Shown here piece after piece: positions 59,620 to 64,000 of a stretch of DNA of 64,000 nucleotides. Both the position numbers and the translations under genes were made by a program. Source of the stretch: Styela clava (taxonomy: Eukaryota; Chordata; Ascidiacea; Stolidobranchia; Styelidae). How positions within the stretch are numbered: the first letter of the stretch is position 1; each line of letters starts with the position of its first letter. The stretch lies in the NCBI RefSeq assembly GCF_964204865.1, contig NC_135260.1, positions 7,130,001-7,194,000 on the forward strand, written 5' to 3'. The notes under the pieces were generated by a model. It searched no databases. It was not told where the DNA came from and saw only the letters and a program-made list of their open reading frames with translations.

Positions 59620-62600
59620 CTTGTGTGGTATGATTATCTATCGCTACCTACCTATCGCCCCGTTCGTCACTAATCCACAACTGATATTAGTGTCGCAGAA
59701 AATTGTTACGTTATCCACCTGCGATAGAAATTTCAATTCATCGAATGCAGCTATAAACCGGACAACTGTGTGAAGGACTCTGGCACTTTGAAAAACCCCT
59801 CGAACAATAGATATTGAGATCACACTTTTCAAATAATTTTTATGTGCAGCAGTCACATGACATTATTATTTCTTTTCTATAAAATATCAAGTGAGACAAA
59901 GACGATAATAGTAAAAATTTATCTCCCCCAACGGAGAAACATAATACAAAGAGTAAGAAAAAGTAAAACGGGGTCGTTTGGAAACATTGACGCACACACA
60001 CACATGAAAACACATATATACGCACACGTACATGGATAAGTTAACAGATGGCAACAAAGTTAAAATTGTGGTGTAAAAATATCGAAAAATAATAGCAATA
60101 TGGAGTTATGTTAAACATTTATGAAAATTTACTGAGAGAATTCATATTTGACATAAACTCAATCTGAAACAATCCATGGTTAATGCATGATTAAAAAGAG
60201 AGACTCACAAATGCCCATGGTTGGCAACCTGAAAGAATAGTTCTTTATTTACTGATTGTCAAGATCTACGAGGGACAAAAAAAACCTTGAAACATCGACT
60301 AAAAACCTCTATCTACTATCACTACCAAATGATAGAATGCTCTGATAAAACACACGAAGAGGGTGGGCATGAGGTAGCAGAGTTAAAACTGAAACCACCA
60401 ATTTTGGCTTTAAAAACTCAAATACCTCTCAGTAGTTTTGCATTATTAGTTATAAGTTACGACATTTTTCAATAAAATATATAGTTAATACCTGAAAGCA
60501 TGAAGTTGAAGCAATTTAAATTCAGTTTTAAATTATCACAATAAGCGCAATTCATAGCTCTAGGTTTCGTAATATTTCTTAAATTGAGTGATAAAAATTC
60601 TCCGAAGAGAAGTAAAAATGCAATTTGCATAACATACAGTGGAACATCATCATTAGAATTTTAAAATCATCAAAAGTTAAATGACTCAAGAAAGTATTAA
60701 CCATAGGCCAAAACTTGGAGATTTTGTGTCAAATTTTCGGGATGTTTTTACTGAATTATTTTGGAGTTTTATGACATAAAATTTGGGATTGAAAAATTAA
60801 TGTTGCAAGTAATTCAAAATGAAAATCCATCCTCGGTCTAATACTTTCTTGGGCAACATCATTGAATCAGTGATTCCAGAATCATAAAACAATCAAAATA
60901 AAACACTTTAACGCAGGATCAAATCTGAAACAGAACTCTCTCTATAAGATAGGAGAGAGCGAGATAAAAACAATCTTGGTGCATCAGAAAAAAAAATGAT
61001 TGTTCAATAAATTTGCAACATTTTGGTCACTATAATGAAGTAAAGGTAATTCCATCGAAACAAGTGATTGATTACCAAAAAGACGAAACATGCAAAATAC
61101 CGGTGATAATCATTCTAATTCAGTTAAAGCAATGCATTTCATAAATCAGAATTACTTTCATTGAAGTATCTAGAAATTTCTAAACACATATAAACAGCGC
61201 ATGTATGGTGTTAATAGTGCATTTCACACTATAAATTATGGGATTATTTCTGACTAATCGAATTTCTATTATCTCTTAGAAAGATCAAAATTGTGATAAG
61301 AATATTGCACTTTAGTTTTTATCAGTTGCATTAAAATTACAGACATTAGAATACAACTTTTTTGTAAAAACATAATTTCAAAAACGTTCGAGACCACACC
61401 ATCAGTATTAAAATTAATTTATCAATTGAGATACAAGCATGTAAAACTACATTGTTCCTTTCAAACAATCTGTTAGCTTATTAGACTTAAAAAATATGTA
61501 TTCTGATTTGAAAGTTTATTCACATTGAACTAATTTTTTCACAGTACCAATTAACCTGTACGGATGTCCTAAAGATTTCATTTTTTAACCAAAAACTTCA
61601 AATCAAGCTATTCAAAACTTATCCAAAATTATAATATAGCTTTGTGTAGCAGATGCTACAAGTACAAAATGTCACCGCATAAATCATAAATTTAGATTAC
61701 TTGAAATCTGACAAAATTTTTGAACATTTTCCAAAATAAGATACATTGACAGCAACATGTTCTGAATCAAAATAGACTTTAGCATTTCTGATATACTAGC
61801 TATCAGTCTCACATCCTTATTTTTTACAATTTTGTCCGGTTTAATCATATTTTTATAAATGATTGAAGATTTATGTGTTACATGCTAAAATCTTGAAATA
61901 ATAGTTCATGGTACCAAGCATTACTTTTATAAAAGCGGAAAAAAATCAATAATACGAAACAAGAGATAAGAGTTGCGTTCAATATGAAAATTCTCAAAAC
62001 AATAAAAAATGCAAAAACATGCGAGAGGGTCAAGTTGAAGTGCAAACAACCGAAAGTACAAAAAATACAACCATCGTGTTGGAAATACCTTGCGAGAGAG
62101 GTTGAATAAGGCAGATTTTATCTGGTTAAAGACCAAAGTTTTGAAAAAAATTTCCGAGAGCCCAAATTTTGGAAATTGTTGGGTCAAACTGATATAAGAG
62201 TTCCCACATGACAGTCGCATAAATGTAATAAGCAAAAATTTGAAGTTGAGCATTTTTGCCGACATTTTTTCCAAATAAAATGGTAACTTTTTTTATAACA
62301 TAAATTCATAAAAAACACAAACGTCACAGTGAATGTGATTCATGGCTGAGGAGTAGTCTCTCTGTATTACAATTAAATCCTTAGACAGAGAAACGTAATT
62401 GAAAACAAGTCCTTCTGAAAATTCTATAGACTAAGTAAAATCTAGAGTTACCGGTACTCATGAAAACATTTATACCTGGAACATAAAATCTTCTATAGAA
62501 ATTCAATTTTGTTTGAAAATTCTGTGTGGACCATGGGACCCCCCCAAGACTAAATAAACTATAAAGTTGATACCAAAAAATAACCTCTCTCTAATTAATA

Positions 62601-64000
62601 ACTTGGTACACATTTTCGTTTGGCACCAAATAGCGGTAAACATTTTTACACCTTTTCGAAATACAAACACAATATTCTATGACAAAACAACAAAAATTTC
62701 ACTATCAAACAGTCGTCTTCGCTACTATAAATAAGAAAATTAAATGACCATATTATGTCATCTTTAGAAGCGATACCTTTACACCACAAGATTAAAAAAG
62801 AACCTCAATTCATCACATACTTTGACATCAGTTGATTATTATGTAGGTGAAATAAAATATTTAATCATACACTGATTTTGAATATTTTTTGGTGGAAGAT
62901 GCCTAGCAATGGAGTTTTCTGATTTTAATGTAATTTTGTATAATGCCACTACTCCGTGGCGTGCAAAAATGATTTTAAACAAGGTCTGAAAAATTTAGAT
63001 GGAATACCAGCGAACTTCGAAATCGCAGAATCTAGCAGAATAGTCATCATACATATATATCAATAATTCAAAGTTGTTTAATATATTATTAAAACCTCAA
63101 GTATATGGAGGTTTGATAAGCAATTCAACGGCTCAAATGCATATAATCACACAATCGGGAACTTTTCAGAAATGATGATAAGTTATATTTTGGAATCAAC
63201 CACAAAATTGATCATCATGTACTTGTGATTACCATGACAACGAGCTTGTGACTGGGACATCACACAAGACACACACACACACACAGACAAACGACCCGCG
63301 TTCACACAAGTAAAAATAGAAAATAATAATACGGCAGAAGAAAAGTAGTAGTAATAGTCATAAAACTAGGTTCATCATATCAATTCTCAAAATCGATTAA
63401 AGAAAAACAGAATCGATAACGAACAAATTTGACAGAGAACAGTACACAGCGCACCATAACAGAGTGCATTTCTTCAAAAATTTCATGATTTTATTGTTAA
63501 TGCACTGATGCACTTGCGACACAGCGATGGAGGTGGACAAAATGACAAATCAATTGGTAAAAAGTGAGTAAATATGTACCTTTTCTACTAAAATGTAACT
63601 CTCATTAAAATGATGTCATAAACAGAATTAAAATCATGAGCCAAAAGCTAAATATAGGAAAACACCCCAAAGGCAAGAATGAACTACAATTAGGAATATA
63701 ATTTGTTCATCCAATGTGGAAAAAAATCATATACCCTCAATCTCACGCCTATAGATCGACATCTACATATTCAGATATATTTTAAACAAGGAGGTACAAA
63801 CTGATTAGGTGTTGAATAACTTTCGACTGGAAAATTCATCGTTAACATCAAAAATAGTTTCTTAAAGACTGCCTGATCTCACAAAAAGGTGATATATGTA
63901 CTATGACATGTCCTTGGGTAATAAAAACATGAAAAATATTGTTTCTACAACACAAGTTTCGTTTAGTCCAGTTTTGTCTTGGGATCATTTCTTCTTTTTC
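59620..64000. other. AT-rich stretch without recognisable gene
   Basis: Only short low-complexity frames. None of the dispersed repeat families described elsewhere in the window is apparent here. (CA)n runs lie at 59990-60030 and 63268-63288. AATAAA on the minus strand near 60243-60250 would allow a long 3' UTR of a minus-strand gene beyond the window, but nothing proves it. The 115-codon minus-strand frame at 61927-62274 has no motif. Confidence 0.4.

Noticed and set aside
61927-62274. 115-codon minus-strand frame
   Set aside because: Composition is Phe/Leu-rich as expected from AT-rich DNA, with no domain and no splice context.
1-64000. CRISPR arrays, rRNA genes, bona fide tRNA genes
   Set aside because: No regularly spaced repeats with unique spacers, no rRNA signatures, and the only tRNA-like boxes belong to SINE copies.

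Overview
This is a eukaryotic, AT-rich genomic window. It has intron-containing genes, GT/AG splice sites, no operons or bacterial ribosome binding sites, and many short non-autonomous DNA transposons plus a tRNA-derived SINE. The gene content (Golgi carbohydrate sulfotransferase of the CHST8-14 type, a clan-2/CYP1-like microsomal P450, a delta/theta-like cytosolic GST, a CARF-like transcription factor) fits an invertebrate animal. Compact introns and a CYP1-like P450 make an ascidian tunicate my best guess, but that is inference and not proven here.

Layout. 0-7 kb: repeats, two weak exon candidates (1110-1199, 1795-1818) and a small secreted-protein gene start whose signal peptide is split over two exons (1886-2456). 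7.48-13.85 kb, plus strand: a six-exon carbohydrate sulfotransferase. 16.65-18.95 kb, minus strand: a secreted, cysteine-containing protein with faint lipocalin features, found only by splicing short exons; its middle exons are uncertain. 22.9-27.3 kb, minus strand: a complete six-exon cytochrome P450, with a GC-rich block at 28.5-28.85 kb holding four AHR/XRE-type cores. 37.99-41.48 kb, plus strand: a GST whose best upstream start exon encodes an N-myristoylation/palmitoylation-like MGC peptide. 42-53.5 kb: a repeat-rich stretch with hAT-like MITEs, SINEs, a nested insertion site and a decayed transposon ORF. 54.2-59.0 kb, plus strand: a complete seven-exon CARF (ALS2CR8)-like gene of 467 codons. 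59.3-64 kb: AT-rich sequence with no gene I can support.

The genes do not form one pathway. The P450 and GST are phase I and phase II type enzymes about 12 kb apart, which could matter if the XRE cluster is functional. The sulfotransferase is a Golgi glycan enzyme and the CARF-like protein is a DNA-binding regulator. Repeats are the main structural theme: one hAT-like MITE family appears nine times in two architectures, a TA-flanked ~830 bp MITE appears twice, and a SINE appears three times, once inside another repeat.
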